From Deinococcus rubellus (GTDB lineage: Bacteria > Deinococcota > Deinococci > Deinococcales > Deinococcaceae), in NCBI RefSeq assembly GCF_025244745.1, contig NZ_CP104213.1:1390001-1454000 (forward strand): a stretch of DNA of 64,000 bases, read 5' to 3'. Both the position numbers and the translations under genes were made by a program. Position 1 is the first letter of the stretch. Each line of letters opens with the position of its first letter. This document shows, one piece after another, positions 20,913-33,067 of this stretch. The notes below the pieces were generated by a model that made no database searches, was not told the DNA's origin, and saw only the letters and a list, made by a program, of their open reading frames with translations.

Positions 20913-22448
20913 ATGCAGGCGGCTCCCCTTCCAGACACTGAATACGCCCGGCTGATGGCGCTGGCCCGCTACAGCGTTCTCGATACTGGCCCGGAGGAGA
21001 GCTTCGAGCGAATTACCCGGCTGGTGTCCGAGGTGCTCAAGGTGCCGGTGGCGCTGATCAATTTCGTGGACCAGTTCCGGCAGTGGGGCAAGTCCTGCGT
21101 GGGCATGGACAGCAGCGAGGCAGGGCGGGATATCTCATTTTGTGCCTGGGCTATCCTGGATAACGAGGTACTGGTGGTTGAAAACGCCCATGCCGATCCC
21201 CGTTTTGCAGACAATCCGATGGTTCTGGGTGAGCCGCACATCCATCTGTACGCCGGTGCGCCGCTGATGACGCCGGACGGCCACGCCATCGGCACCCTGT
21301 GTGTGGTTGACGAGCAGCCCCACCCCTTCGGTGCCCGCGAGGTCCGGCTGCTCGAAGGCTTCGCGGCAGTGGTCATGGAGGCTCTGGAGCTGCGGGTCCG
21401 GCAACTCGAGTTGACCCGTCAGGTGGCGGCCAGCACCGCACAGATGGATGATCTGCGTCGCACCGCCGCCCACGCCGAGACGCTCGGGGCCATCACTGCG
21501 CTGTTCGACGCCAACTTCGAGCCGGAGGAAGCCACCCTTGCGAGCGCCGAGCTGCTCAGTCAGGCCGTCAATGTGGACTGGGCGGGTCTGCTGCTGTGTG
21601 GAAACGAGACGATGCGGCTCCTGAGTGCCTGGCCAGCCGGTGGGGTGAGTGACTTTCCGGTGCCGACCAATCTGGACGACCACCGGCACGGTCTGATCGG
21701 TGCCCTCGCCGGCCAGCAGCAGGCCTGGTTCGTGGACGACTACGCCGCCCATCCCCAGGCGCTCCCCGAGTACGTGGCGGCGGGCGTCAAGGCGGTGGCA
21801 GCATTGCCGCTGGGGAAGTACAGTGACAATCAGTACGGCGACGGGAAATACGTGCTGGCGGTGGTGCGCAACAGGCCACAGTTCTGGCGCGGCAGCGACC
21901 GGGCGCTGTTTGAGGCGGCGGCCCGCAGCATCCGGGGATCACTGGAGCGCCGGGCCCACCTGCGGGAAGTGGAGGAAGCGGCGGGCCAGGACGTCCTGAC
22001 CGGGCTGGGCAACCGCCGGGCCTTCGACCAGGCCATTCGCACGCTGGAGCGACTGGCCGAACCCTACGGCCTGCTGATGGCCGATCTGGACGGCCTTAAA
22101 GCGGTCAACGACCAGCAGGGCCACACTGCCGGTGACCGCTTGCTCGCACAATTTGCCGCCGCACTCCAGGCCCAGTTCCTGCCGCAGGCCGAGGTCTACC
22201 GCTTTGGCGGCGACGAGTTCGCCGTGCTGTGGCCCGGGCCGCTGGCAGAAGACGAGGCGCTGGGCCGCGTGCGCAGGGCTGTGCAGCATCTGCGGACCGA
22301 CGGGTTTCCCAACGCCGGGGCGAGTGCGGGTGTGGCCTATCACCCCAGGAACAACGGGCAGCAAACTGCCGCCGATCTGCTCCGGCTGGCCGACGAGCGG
22401 ATGTACGAGGCCAAGCGCCGCCAGAAGGTCGGTTCCGGTCGCCGCTGA
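20913..22448 (+). CDS. Double-GAF diguanylate cyclase
   Basis: 511 aa. A GAF domain (about 25-165: VPVALINFVD ... GTLCVVDEQP), a short coiled coil, a second GAF-like domain (about 190-340) and a C-terminal GGDEF domain (about 350-505) with an intact RFGGDEFAVLW active site and DLDGLKAVNDQQGH metal site. The RxxD product-inhibition site five residues upstream of GGDEF is not present. It should make cyclic di-GMP in the cytoplasm, with activity set by ligands or redox at the GAF domains. No phosphodiesterase gene is adjacent. Confidence 0.9.
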   Translation: MQAAPLPDTEYARLMALARYSVLDTGPEESFERITRLVSEVLKVPVALINFVDQFRQWGKSCVGMDSSEAGRDISFCAWAILDNEVLVVENAHADPRFADNPMVLGEPHIHLYAGAPLMTPDGHAIGTLCVVDEQPHPFGAREVRLLEGFAAVVMEALELRVRQLELTRQVAASTAQMDDLRRTAAHAETLGAITALFDANFEPEEATLASAELLSQAVNVDWAGLLLCGNETMRLLSAWPAGGVSDFPVPTNLDDHRHGLIGALAGQQQAWFVDDYAAHPQALPEYVAAGVKAVAALPLGKYSDNQYGDGKYVLAVVRNRPQFWRGSDRALFEAAARSIRGSLERRAHLREVEEAAGQDVLTGLGNRRAFDQAIRTLERLAEPYGLLMADLDGLKAVNDQQGHTAGDRLLAQFAAALQAQFLPQAEVYRFGGDEFAVLWPGPLAEDEALGRVRRAVQHLRTDGFPNAGASAGVAYHPRNNGQQTAADLLRLADERMYEAKRRQKVGSGRR

Positions 22449-22545
22449 GCGCCGAATTTGGCTGAAGGCGGCCCAGACCTAGGAGGCTGGTCGACACCGC
22501 TCTCAACCGTGACCCCGCTCCCACGCTACGCCCACAGCAGAACGT

Positions 22546-22551
22546 TAGACT
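22546..22551 (+). promoter_or_regulatory. -10 hexamer TAGACT, leaderless start of mutS
   Basis: TAGACT, 9 bases, then ATG 22561; no Shine-Dalgarno is present. Confidence 0.5.
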
Positions 22552-22560
22552 GTTCGCCAG

Positions 22561-25134
22561 ATGACGGGAACCGTAACAGTGCTGGCGCTCGACCCGCAGC
22601 GCGGCAAACTCAAGGGCAACGGCCACGGTAAGCTGCCGCCGATGCTGGAGCAGTACGTGGCCCTGCGCGACGAGATCGACGCGCAGTATCCCGGCGCGCT
22701 CTTGCTGTTTCAGTGCGGCGACTTCTATGAGACCTTTGGCGAGGACGCCGAACGCGCCGCCCGCCTGCTCAATATCGCCCTGACCCACAAGAGCAGCAAG
22801 GATTTTTCCACCTCGATGGCCGGAATCCCGATTCGAACGCTCGACAGCTTTGTGCAGCGCCTGCTCAACAAAGGTGTCTGCGTGGCGGTGGCCGAGCAGA
22901 TGGAGCTGTCGGGCGCGGGCCTGGTCGAGCGCCAGGTGACGCAACTGCTGACCCCTGGCACTGTCACCGAGGAGCGTCACCTGACTGCCGACGAGAATTA
23001 TCTGGCGGCGGTGGCGACAGGTGACGGCTACGCGCTGGCCCTGCTGGACGTGTCCACGGGTGAGTTTCGCTGCGCCGGGTTCGGCAGCCGCACGGCCCTC
23101 TATGACGAACTCGCGCGCTGGCGTGCCCGCGAGGTGCTGCTGGCTCCCGAACTCTCTGAAAACGCCGCGCTGCTGAGCGATTTCAAGTCCAGATTCCCGC
23201 TGATGCTCTCGCACGGCAACTTTGAGGACGTGGCCTGCCATGAAGCGCTGACGGCCGTGCTGGGAGAGTTGCCCGGCGTGCTGGAAAACCATTCGGGCCT
23301 GACGCGGGCCTGCGGCGCAGTTCTCGGCTACGCCCGCAGCATTCACGCCGGGGTGCAGGGCGGCGAACTGAAGATGGTGCGCCGCCTGATGCGCTTCGAG
23401 CCGGGAGCGCAGATGCGCCTGAGCGAGTGGGCTTTGCGGGCGCTGGAAATCTTCACCGCCCAGTCGCCGCAGGGCCGCACCCTGACGGACGCCTTATCGG
23501 AGACGCGCACGGCAGGTGGACGAAGGCGCTTGCGGGCCTGGCTGCGTTCGCCGCTGCTGGACCGCTTCAGCCTGGAATCGCGCCTGGACGCGGTGGAAGC
23601 CCTGACCCGTGCCAGCGATCTGCGCGGCGGCGTGCGGGCGCTACTTTACCGCGCCCACGATCTGGAGCGGCTGGCTGCCCGCGTGGCCTCGGCCCGCGCC
23701 ACGCCGCGCGAGGTGGCCTCGCTCGCCCGCACGCTGGAACTCCTGCCCGACGCCTCAGACTTGCTGAGTTCGGTGAGTGGGGGAGGACTCCTCTCAGGCG
23801 TTCGCGCCCGGCTGGGAGCCTTGCCCGACGTGGTACGCCTGATCCGCGCCGCTCTCGTGGATGAGCCGCCGATTCGCGCTTCCGACGGCGGGCTGATCCG
23901 CGAGGGCTTTCACGCCGAACTGGACGGCCTGCGTACCGAGGCGCTGGGCCACCGCGCCTGGCTGGCCGAACTGGAACGCACCGAGCGCGAACGCACCGGG
24001 ATCGGCAGCCTCAAAGTCGGCTACAACAACGTCTTCGGTTATTTTCTGGAAGTCACCAGTTCCCACCTCTCAAAAGTGCCTGCCGATTACCGACAGATCG
24101 CCACCCTCAAAGACCGTGCCAGATTCACCCGCCCTGATCTGCGCGAGCGTGAGCGTGAAATTGCCCGCCTGGAGCAGGCCGCCGAGCGGCTGGAAGTGGA
24201 AGTGTTTACCGAACTCCGAGCCGGGTTGGCCGCCCACGCCGACGCGCTGAGCGAGGCCGCCGGAGCCTTGAGCGAGTTGGACGTGCTGTGTGCCCTTTCG
24301 GAGATCGCCGCCACCCGCGCCTGGACGCGCCCCCACACGCTGGGCGACGACGTTCAGACCGTCACCTTGAGGCAGGCCCGCCACCCCGTCGTGGAGCTGG
24401 TGGGCAGCGGCACCTTCGTGCCCAACGACGCCGAACTCTCGCCCGCCCGCCGTACCCTGCTGCTGACCGGGCCGAACATGGCGGGCAAGAGTACTTATCT
24501 GCGCACCGTCGCCATCTGCGCCCTGCTGCACCAGATCGGCTCGTTCGTGCCTGCCGACGCCGCCGAGCTGCCGATCTTCGACAGCATCCACACCCGCATC
24601 GGCGCGTCGGATGATCTGGCGGGCGGGCGCAGCACCTTCATGGTGGAGATGCACGAACTGGCAGGCATCCTGCACCATGCCACGCCCAGGTCGCTGGTCA
24701 TTCTGGATGAAGTCGGGCGCGGTACCTCCACCCTGGACGGCCTCGCCATCGCGCAGGCGGCACTGGAGCATTTGCACGAGACGGGCGCGTATACCCTGTT
24801 TGCCACCCACTACTTCGAGCTGACCCGTCTGGAAGGCCAGATGCCGGGGCTGATCAATCTCCACGTCGCTGCTGAGGAGGACGCTGGGGCGCTGACCTTT
24901 TACCATCAGGTGATTCCCGGCGCGGCCCGCCAGAGCTACGGCGTGGAAGTGGCCCGCCTCGCCGGATTGCCCGCCCGCGTGACCACCCGCGCCGCCGCCT
25001 TGCTGAACGGCCTGAACGCCAGGGAAGAGGGCAAGAGCAACGCCCTGCATGCCGATCTCGCGGCGCTGGATTTGACGCGGTTGACGCCCCTGGAGGCGCT
25101 GGCAATTTTGCATAAGTGGCAGGGGGAGCTATGA
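22561..25134 (+). CDS. mutS: DNA mismatch repair protein MutS
   Basis: 857 aa, full length. The N-terminal mismatch-reading Phe is in QCGDFYETFGEDA (about residue 50); the core and clamp domains follow; the ATPase has Walker A GPNMAGKST at about 637, signature GRSTFMVEM, Walker B LVILDEVGRGTSTLDG and the switch His in TLFATHYFELT. Binds base mismatches and small loops and recruits MutL. First gene of a mutS-orf-mutL unit: its TGA overlaps the ATG of the small exported protein. Confidence 0.97.
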   Translation: MTGTVTVLALDPQRGKLKGNGHGKLPPMLEQYVALRDEIDAQYPGALLLFQCGDFYETFGEDAERAARLLNIALTHKSSKDFSTSMAGIPIRTLDSFVQRLLNKGVCVAVAEQMELSGAGLVERQVTQLLTPGTVTEERHLTADENYLAAVATGDGYALALLDVSTGEFRCAGFGSRTALYDELARWRAREVLLAPELSENAALLSDFKSRFPLMLSHGNFEDVACHEALTAVLGELPGVLENHSGLTRACGAVLGYARSIHAGVQGGELKMVRRLMRFEPGAQMRLSEWALRALEIFTAQSPQGRTLTDALSETRTAGGRRRLRAWLRSPLLDRFSLESRLDAVEALTRASDLRGGVRALLYRAHDLERLAARVASARATPREVASLARTLELLPDASDLLSSVSGGGLLSGVRARLGALPDVVRLIRAALVDEPPIRASDGGLIREGFHAELDGLRTEALGHRAWLAELERTERERTGIGSLKVGYNNVFGYFLEVTSSHLSKVPADYRQIATLKDRARFTRPDLREREREIARLEQAAERLEVEVFTELRAGLAAHADALSEAAGALSELDVLCALSEIAATRAWTRPHTLGDDVQTVTLRQARHPVVELVGSGTFVPNDAELSPARRTLLLTGPNMAGKSTYLRTVAICALLHQIGSFVPADAAELPIFDSIHTRIGASDDLAGGRSTFMVEMHELAGILHHATPRSLVILDEVGRGTSTLDGLAIAQAALEHLHETGAYTLFATHYFELTRLEGQMPGLINLHVAAEEDAGALTFYHQVIPGAARQSYGVEVARLAGLPARVTTRAAALLNGLNAREEGKSNALHADLAALDLTRLTPLEALAILHKWQGEL

Positions 25135-25475
25135 AGCTGGGAGCGCTTAGAAGAGGACTGGTCTTGTGTCTGGCATCGGGTCTTCCTTTCGCGCTGGCCG
25201 ACGGTGGGTCTGTTCCCCTGCCAGGCTCCATGAACTTACCGTTTCAGACGCGTTCCTGCAGGAGTGGTCAACACCTGCTGCTCATCCCATCCAACACACA
25301 ATCATTGATCGTCAGGCGTTACCGGGGACGGAGCTACGTTCTGGACTTTGCGCTCGGGAGGCCGGGGCGCTACAGAGGGCAGGGGATGACCATCCGCATC
25401 CTTCCGAGCGGCGTCTTTGATCTCAGGGTTGATCGCGTTCACGACCTTTGCCCGCATCCGAATGCAGGGCAGTGA
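25131..25475 (+). CDS. Small exported protein between mutS and mutL
   Basis: 114 aa, not recognised. Residues 1-26 form a Sec signal peptide (KLGALRRGLVLCLASGLPFALA). The mature part has two Cys (RSCRSG and HDLCPHP) that could form a disulfide and basic beta-strand-like segments. AGGGGGAG sits before ATG 25131, and the start overlaps the mutS stop (ATGA), so it is translated from the mutS mRNA; mutL begins 3 bases after its stop. An exported protein inside a mismatch-repair operon has no obvious functional link. Confidence 0.65.
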   Translation: MKLGALRRGLVLCLASGLPFALADGGSVPLPGSMNLPFQTRSCRSGQHLLLIPSNTQSLIVRRYRGRSYVLDFALGRPGRYRGQGMTIRILPSGVFDLRVDRVHDLCPHPNAGQ

Positions 25476-25478
25476 AGC

Positions 25479-27131
<1,653 letters not shown>

Positions 27132-27210
27132 CGCTGAGTCCGTAAATTTGCTATATTTCTTCGGTTAGTCCGTACACGCACCCACGACGTGACGGCAAAG
27201 GACAACCAGC

Positions 27211-27429
<219 letters not shown>

Positions 27430-27449
27430 CCCGAACAGCAAGAATTCAG

Positions 27450-27478
27450 AAGGCCGCCCCAACCGGGTGGCCTTTTTT
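27450..27478 (+). terminator. Rho-independent terminator of rpmE
   Basis: AAGGCCGCCC (27450-27459) pairs with GGGTGGCCTT (27465-27474, one G-T), loop CAACC, then TTTTTT. Confidence 0.9.
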
Positions 27479-27635
27479 GTTGGATTTCTGGCGGCTTTTC
27501 ACTAATTTCAGGCGTGAAGCGAGGCAAATGAAGAACGTTCGTGAGCCTGAGCGTACAATCTCCATCAGGCTGCCGTCCGGGGCATGAAAACAGGCACTGC
27601 TGTCCTCGCCGCGTGCGCCGGAGTGGGCGCTGGAT

Positions 27636-28907
27636 TCACGCCACTCCCACATCCTCCGGCAAGGCGATCCTTCCCTTGATCGCTGTCGCTGCCGCCACGG
27701 CGGGCGAGGCCAGATAGATTCTGGCGTCCTTGTCGCCCATGCGGCCTATGAAGTTGCGATTTGAGGTACTCACGCAGACCTCGCCGGGGGCCAGCACGCC
27801 CTGGTGCCGCCCCATACACGGTCCGCAGCCCGGTGTGCCCAGCACTGCGCCCGCTTGAATGAGGGTGAGCAGTGTGCCGTCGGCCATCGCCGCTTCCATC
27901 ACCTCGCTGCTGGCGGGAATGACCAGTAGGCGGGTGGTCGGGTCCACCTTCTGGCCCCTAAGTACATCGGCGGCAGCGTGTAAATCGTCGAGCCGTCCGT
28001 TGGTGCAGGTGCCGATGAACACCTGATCCACCTTCAGGCCGCGCAACTCCGACACGTCATGCACGTTGTCCACCTCGCTCGGTGCACTCATGCGCGGGTT
28101 GAGGACCGACAGATCGATCTCCACCTCGCGGACATAGGTCGCGCCTTTCTGCGGGTAGACCCATTCCGGTACGTCGTACATGGTCAGAATCTCGCCGCCA
28201 GGCACCACCAGCCCGGCCTTTGCGCCTGCCTCCACGCACAAATTCGCCAGCGTCATGCGCTCACTGCGCGTGAACCTGTCTCCGGCGTGAATCTCCACGC
28301 TCTGATAGGTGGCCCCGTCCGCGCCCAGGCGGGCGATCATTTCCAGCGCCACGTCCTTCGCGCCGACACCGCTCCTGAGTTCACCGGTCAGCGTCACCTT
28401 CACGCTCTCCGGCACGCGCAGCCAGGTTTTGCCGCTGGCCGCTGCGAGTGCAATATCTGTTGCGCCCATGCCGCTGCCGAAAGCCGCCACCGCGCCGTAG
28501 GTCGTCGAGTGGCTGTCACTGCCCAGCACGATCCAGCCGGGCTGCGCCAGACCCTCCTCCATCAGCACCTGATGGCAGATGCCTCTTCCGACGTCGAAGA
28601 GCCGCACGCCGGTCTGGGCGGCGTACTCGCGGGCCTCCTTCTGCGCCTGTGCCACGCTGACGGTGCTGGCCGGGGCCACGTGGTCGATGACGATGGAGAC
28701 GCGCTCAGGGTACTTGGGTACGGCGGCCAGGTCTTTTTGCATCCGCTCAATGAAACTCTGGGCGATGGAATCCACCACCATCACCTGATCGACCTCCACC
28801 ACCGCCAGGTCTCCGGCGTAGAAGGTACCGCCGCCGCGCCGGGACAGGATGCGCTCGGCCATTGTTTGGGGTCGTGACGGGTCGGTTGTCGTTTGTGGAG
28901 CGGTCAT
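27636..28907 (-). CDS. hacA: Homoaconitase large subunit
   Basis: 423 aa aconitase-superfamily protein lacking the swivel domain. The [4Fe-4S] Cys ligands lie in FIGTCTNGR (about residue 301) and TPGCGPCMGRH (about 361-364); GSDSHSTTYGA and IDHVAP are substrate motifs. The text resembles Thermus homoaconitase closely, for example EVDQVMVVDSIA and GEVCVSTSNRNF. It isomerises homocitrate to homoisocitrate in the aminoadipate route to lysine. It follows lysY by 44 bases, which decides for homoaconitase over LeuC. The small subunit gene is not adjacent. AGGAGG precedes ATG 28907. Confidence 0.9.
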   Translation of the reverse strand: MTAPQTTTDPSRPQTMAERILSRRGGGTFYAGDLAVVEVDQVMVVDSIAQSFIERMQKDLAAVPKYPERVSIVIDHVAPASTVSVAQAQKEAREYAAQTGVRLFDVGRGICHQVLMEEGLAQPGWIVLGSDSHSTTYGAVAAFGSGMGATDIALAAASGKTWLRVPESVKVTLTGELRSGVGAKDVALEMIARLGADGATYQSVEIHAGDRFTRSERMTLANLCVEAGAKAGLVVPGGEILTMYDVPEWVYPQKGATYVREVEIDLSVLNPRMSAPSEVDNVHDVSELRGLKVDQVFIGTCTNGRLDDLHAAADVLRGQKVDPTTRLLVIPASSEVMEAAMADGTLLTLIQAGAVLGTPGCGPCMGRHQGVLAPGEVCVSTSNRNFIGRMGDKDARIYLASPAVAAATAIKGRIALPEDVGVA

Positions 28908-28951
28908 CGGTGGGCCTCCTGGGTGGGCAGCGGTGGCGTTAGGGGGGCAGC

Positions 28952-30031
<1,080 letters not shown>

Positions 30032-30218
30032 TCACTGCTATACAGATTGGAAGTCAATCGTTCTTAAAGTTGGCGAATGATAGGCCGGTGTGTCTCGGTT
30101 AACCAGCGAGAAGGTGCGCTTTTGTACTCGGCAGAGCGGGTCTGCGCTAAGTTGGGGGCGTGTGGTCTGCGCTGCTCCTTTCCTCCCTGTCCGGCTTTCC
30201 TCTTCTGCGGTGCTCGGC

Positions 30219-30998
30219 GTGAGTCAGGCCGAGACCGGGAACTCGCTGGAAACCTTCGATTTCCTCGAACTGCTGGCGATGCTGGCCAGGGGCGGCAAGA
30301 CCGGGGCGCTGCGGGTCGAGCGCGACCAGCAGATACTGACCCTGTGGCTGTCGGCGGGCCGGGTGCGCCACATGGACGGTGCGGGTCTGGCGACGGACGC
30401 AGCGGCCCTGGCCGGGCTGCTCAAAGACCCGCGTGGCCGCTTTCGGTTCGAGGAGGGCGAGGCCGCCCCGCCCCCGACCCTCGATCTGTCTTACGACGCC
30501 TTCGCCTACGAGGCGTTCAAGCTGTTGCCGCCGCCGCCGCTCAAGTTTCCCGGCGCGGGCCGTCTGGAGTCGCCGGAGCGTTTGGCCGAGCTGAGTCTCA
30601 ATCTCTATGAGCAGGAAGTGCTGCGCGGCGTGGCCGAGGGCAAACCGCTCTCGGACCTGGCAGCGGCCCGCGACCCCCAGGCGGCGGCGCTGCTGGGCCG
30701 CCTGGTTCGTCTGCGACTCATCGGTGAGCGCCGCACGCGGGTGGCCCGGCTGCTGGTGCAGGTCAGTCGCCGCGGCGGCGCGGCGGCGGTGATGGACGAG
30801 AGCATCTACCGCCGCTGGCGCGAGGCGGTGGGCAGCCGCATCGAGCAGATTCAGGTGCGCGAAGAGCGCAGTGGCAAGGTGCACCTGTTGCCGGTCATTT
30901 CCGGTTCGCAGGTGGGCACGGTGCTTGAGCTGCCGCCCGAACTGCTGATCCGCACCGGCCTGCGCGGCGGCGACGCGGTGCTGGTGCGCCCGGTATGA
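30219..30998 (+). CDS. DUF4388-domain protein
   Basis: 259 aa from GTG 30219. The first ~100 residues match DUF4388 (PatA N-terminal-like): FLELLAMLARGGKTGALRVER, LTLWLSAGRVRHMDG, then GRFRFEEGEAAPPPT. The remainder contains a winged-helix-like stretch (EVLRGVAEGKPLSDLAAAR, LGRLVRLRLIGERR) and a C-terminal beta segment (GSQVGTVLELPPELLIRTGLRGGDAVLV). DUF4388 proteins are thought to act in gene-regulatory or motility signalling by protein contacts; the role here is unknown. The frame is open from 30090 but the earlier part lacks coding character. No clear Shine-Dalgarno. Confidence 0.75.
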   Translation: MSQAETGNSLETFDFLELLAMLARGGKTGALRVERDQQILTLWLSAGRVRHMDGAGLATDAAALAGLLKDPRGRFRFEEGEAAPPPTLDLSYDAFAYEAFKLLPPPPLKFPGAGRLESPERLAELSLNLYEQEVLRGVAEGKPLSDLAAARDPQAAALLGRLVRLRLIGERRTRVARLLVQVSRRGGAAAVMDESIYRRWREAVGSRIEQIQVREERSGKVHLLPVISGSQVGTVLELPPELLIRTGLRGGDAVLVRPV

Positions 30999-31084
30999 TT
31001 TGCAGTCTGTTGTGAAGCACCCTTCAACGGCACACCACAACAGAAGATAAACCCGTTTACCAGACAGGGTAGGCAGCGACACGG

Positions 31085-31090
31085 CACAAT
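31085..31090 (+). promoter_or_regulatory. -10 hexamer CACAAT, leaderless start at 31097
   Basis: CACAAT, 6 bases, ATG 31097. Confidence 0.4.
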
Positions 31091-31096
31091 AGGCGC

Positions 31097-32197
31097 ATGA
31101 CTTCTTCCCGCTCCGAAGCTTCCGGCAGCTTGCTCTTCAGCCCACTGCGCCTTGGTCAACTGACCCTCAAGAACCGGGTGGTGGTGTCGCCGATGTGTAT
31201 GTACAGCTCCGATGAGGGGCTGGCCAACGACTTTCATCTGGTGCACCTGGGATCGTTCGCGCTGGGCGGCGCGGGCCTGATTCTCACCGAGGCTGCTGCC
31301 GTCTCACCGGAGGGCCGCATCAGCCCCGACGATCTGGGGCTCTGGAACGACCAGCAGATCGGGCCGATTGCCAGGGTTGTGGACTTCGTTCATCAGCAAG
31401 GCTCACTCATCGGCATTCAACTGGCCCACGCCGGACGCAAGGCCAGCACCTTCGCGCCGTGGAAGGGCAGCGGTCTGGTGACGCTGGAAGCGGGCGGCTG
31501 GGAGGTCATCGGGCCGGACGATCAGCCCTACTCGCCGCGCTACGGCCTGCCCCGGCCCATGACCACCCAGGACATCGAAGACGTGACGGCGGCGTTTGGG
31601 GCCAGCACCCAGCGCGCCATGATCGCGGGCTTCGACACCGTCGAGATTCACGCCGCACACGGCTACCTGCTGCATCAGTTTCTCTCGCCGCTGAGCAATT
31701 CGCGCACCGATGACTACGGCGGCTCGCTGGAGAACCGCGCCAGGTTGCTGCTGGATGTGACCCGAAAGGTCCGTGGCGTGTGGCCTGCACACCTGCCGGT
31801 CTTCGTGCGGCTGTCGGCCACCGACTGGGCACCCGGCGGCTGGGACATCGAGCAGACGGTGGAGGTGTCGAAATGGCTCTCGCGGGAGGGTGTGCAGGTC
31901 ATCGACGTGTCGAGCGGCGGTCTGACTGCGGCGCAGGAAATCGTCATCGGCCCTGGTTATCAGGTGCCGTTCGCCGAGCGCCTCAAGCAAGACACCGACC
32001 TGACTGTGATGACGGTAGGTATGATCACGGAGGCGGCGCAGGCCGAGCAGATCTTGCAGGCCGATCAGGCCGATCTGGTGGCGCTGGCCCGCGAGCTGCT
32101 GCGCGATCCACACTTTGCTCAGCGCGCCGCTGCCGAACTGGGTGCTCAACTGATCCCACCGTTGCAGTACCAGCGGGCCGGACCCAAACCCAGGTAA
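31097..32197 (+). CDS. namA: Old yellow enzyme, NADPH dehydrogenase (YqjM/NamA class)
   Basis: 366 aa FMN TIM barrel. The YqjM class is marked by the N-terminal VVVSPMCMYSSD with the redox Cys, QLAHAGRKA (substrate His region), HAAHGYLLHQFLSP, and a C-terminal GMITEAAQAEQIL / DLVALARELLRDP phosphate site. It reduces activated C=C bonds of enals, enones and nitro compounds with NADPH and is commonly linked to detoxification. Monocistronic in appearance; convergent with minC. Confidence 0.92.
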   Translation: MTSSRSEASGSLLFSPLRLGQLTLKNRVVVSPMCMYSSDEGLANDFHLVHLGSFALGGAGLILTEAAAVSPEGRISPDDLGLWNDQQIGPIARVVDFVHQQGSLIGIQLAHAGRKASTFAPWKGSGLVTLEAGGWEVIGPDDQPYSPRYGLPRPMTTQDIEDVTAAFGASTQRAMIAGFDTVEIHAAHGYLLHQFLSPLSNSRTDDYGGSLENRARLLLDVTRKVRGVWPAHLPVFVRLSATDWAPGGWDIEQTVEVSKWLSREGVQVIDVSSGGLTAAQEIVIGPGYQVPFAERLKQDTDLTVMTVGMITEAAQAEQILQADQADLVALARELLRDPHFAQRAAAELGAQLIPPLQYQRAGPKPR

Positions 32198-32240
32198 AAC
32201 TGAAGCTCAGATCACGGTTCAGCGTAGGCAGTTGAGCGGC

Positions 32241-32930
32241 CTACCTCGGTACGTGGCTGGCCTCGATGACAATCTGGCCGTGCAGCAGCCGTGCCACCTC
32301 GGATTCCACCGCCGTACCGAGTTTTTTCATGCTGTTCAGGCTGCTGCCTTCCGGTGCACGGGCCACCGCACCCGCGATCCGGATCTGGGCGCTGGCAATC
32401 GGCCTGCCCCAGACGATGGCACTCTCGCGTCCGTCGGCCCCGGCATGCACCACACCCCTGAGCGCGCCGAGCACGATCACGTCGCCACCCGCCACCAGTT
32501 CCGAGCCGGGGTTCACGTCGCCCAGCACCACCACGCTGCCGCCGTACTCGCCCCGGAAGCCTGCCCGCACGCTGTTGGGCAAGACCACCGTATGGTTGTC
32601 CAGGCTGGAGGTCACGTTGACCGGCGGTAAGCTGGCCGTCGGCAGCGCCGTGACCTGACTGGCCCCCGAGTTGGCATCAGGAAAGGCAGCTGGACTGGGA
32701 GTCGGGGCAGCCGCGCGCGGAGCACGTACTTTGGCGATATGTCCGCCCGCCGCCGCCACCGCGCCGCGCACGGCGTCCAGGGTATCCAAGCTGGCTTCCT
32801 GGTCAATCTCCAGCGTGACTTCACTGGCCAGCAGGGCGGCGCGGGCGGCCAGCCCTCCCGCCACCGACTGCGGAGTGTCTGAGGCGTCGAGCTGAATGTT
32901 CAGGCCGCCGAGTGTGCCACGAAACTTCAT
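32241..32930 (-). CDS. minC: Septum site-determining protein MinC
   Basis: 229 aa. N-terminal alpha/beta domain (about 1-75: KFRGTLGGLNIQLDASD), an Ala/Pro-rich linker (about 76-115), and the C-terminal right-handed beta-helix with the repeated pattern EYGGSVVVLGDVNPGSELVAGGDVIVLGALRG. It inhibits FtsZ assembly away from mid-cell. minD and minE are not in the window. ATG 32930 lies 7 bases after TAAAGT and is preferred over the GTG three codons earlier. Confidence 0.9.
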   Translation of the reverse strand: MKFRGTLGGLNIQLDASDTPQSVAGGLAARAALLASEVTLEIDQEASLDTLDAVRGAVAAAGGHIAKVRAPRAAAPTPSPAAFPDANSGASQVTALPTASLPPVNVTSSLDNHTVVLPNSVRAGFRGEYGGSVVVLGDVNPGSELVAGGDVIVLGALRGVVHAGADGRESAIVWGRPIASAQIRIAGAVARAPEGSSLNSMKKLGTAVESEVARLLHGQIVIEASHVPR

Positions 32931-32937
32931 GAAGCTC

Positions 32938-32943
32938 ACTTTA
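32938..32943 (-). promoter_or_regulatory. -10 hexamer TAAAGT, leaderless start of minC
   Basis: TAAAGT on the minus strand ends 7 bases before ATG 32930. Confidence 0.45.
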
Positions 32944-33067
32944 CAGCCTCGGCGCGGGCTGTGGCGCTCAGCGTCTACTCCGGCAGGCCATGCTCCGCTT
33001 GCCAGCTAGCCTCACCGCGCTGTGATGGTGTACCATGTTTATATGCTTCTTTTGGAGGGCACTCTTC

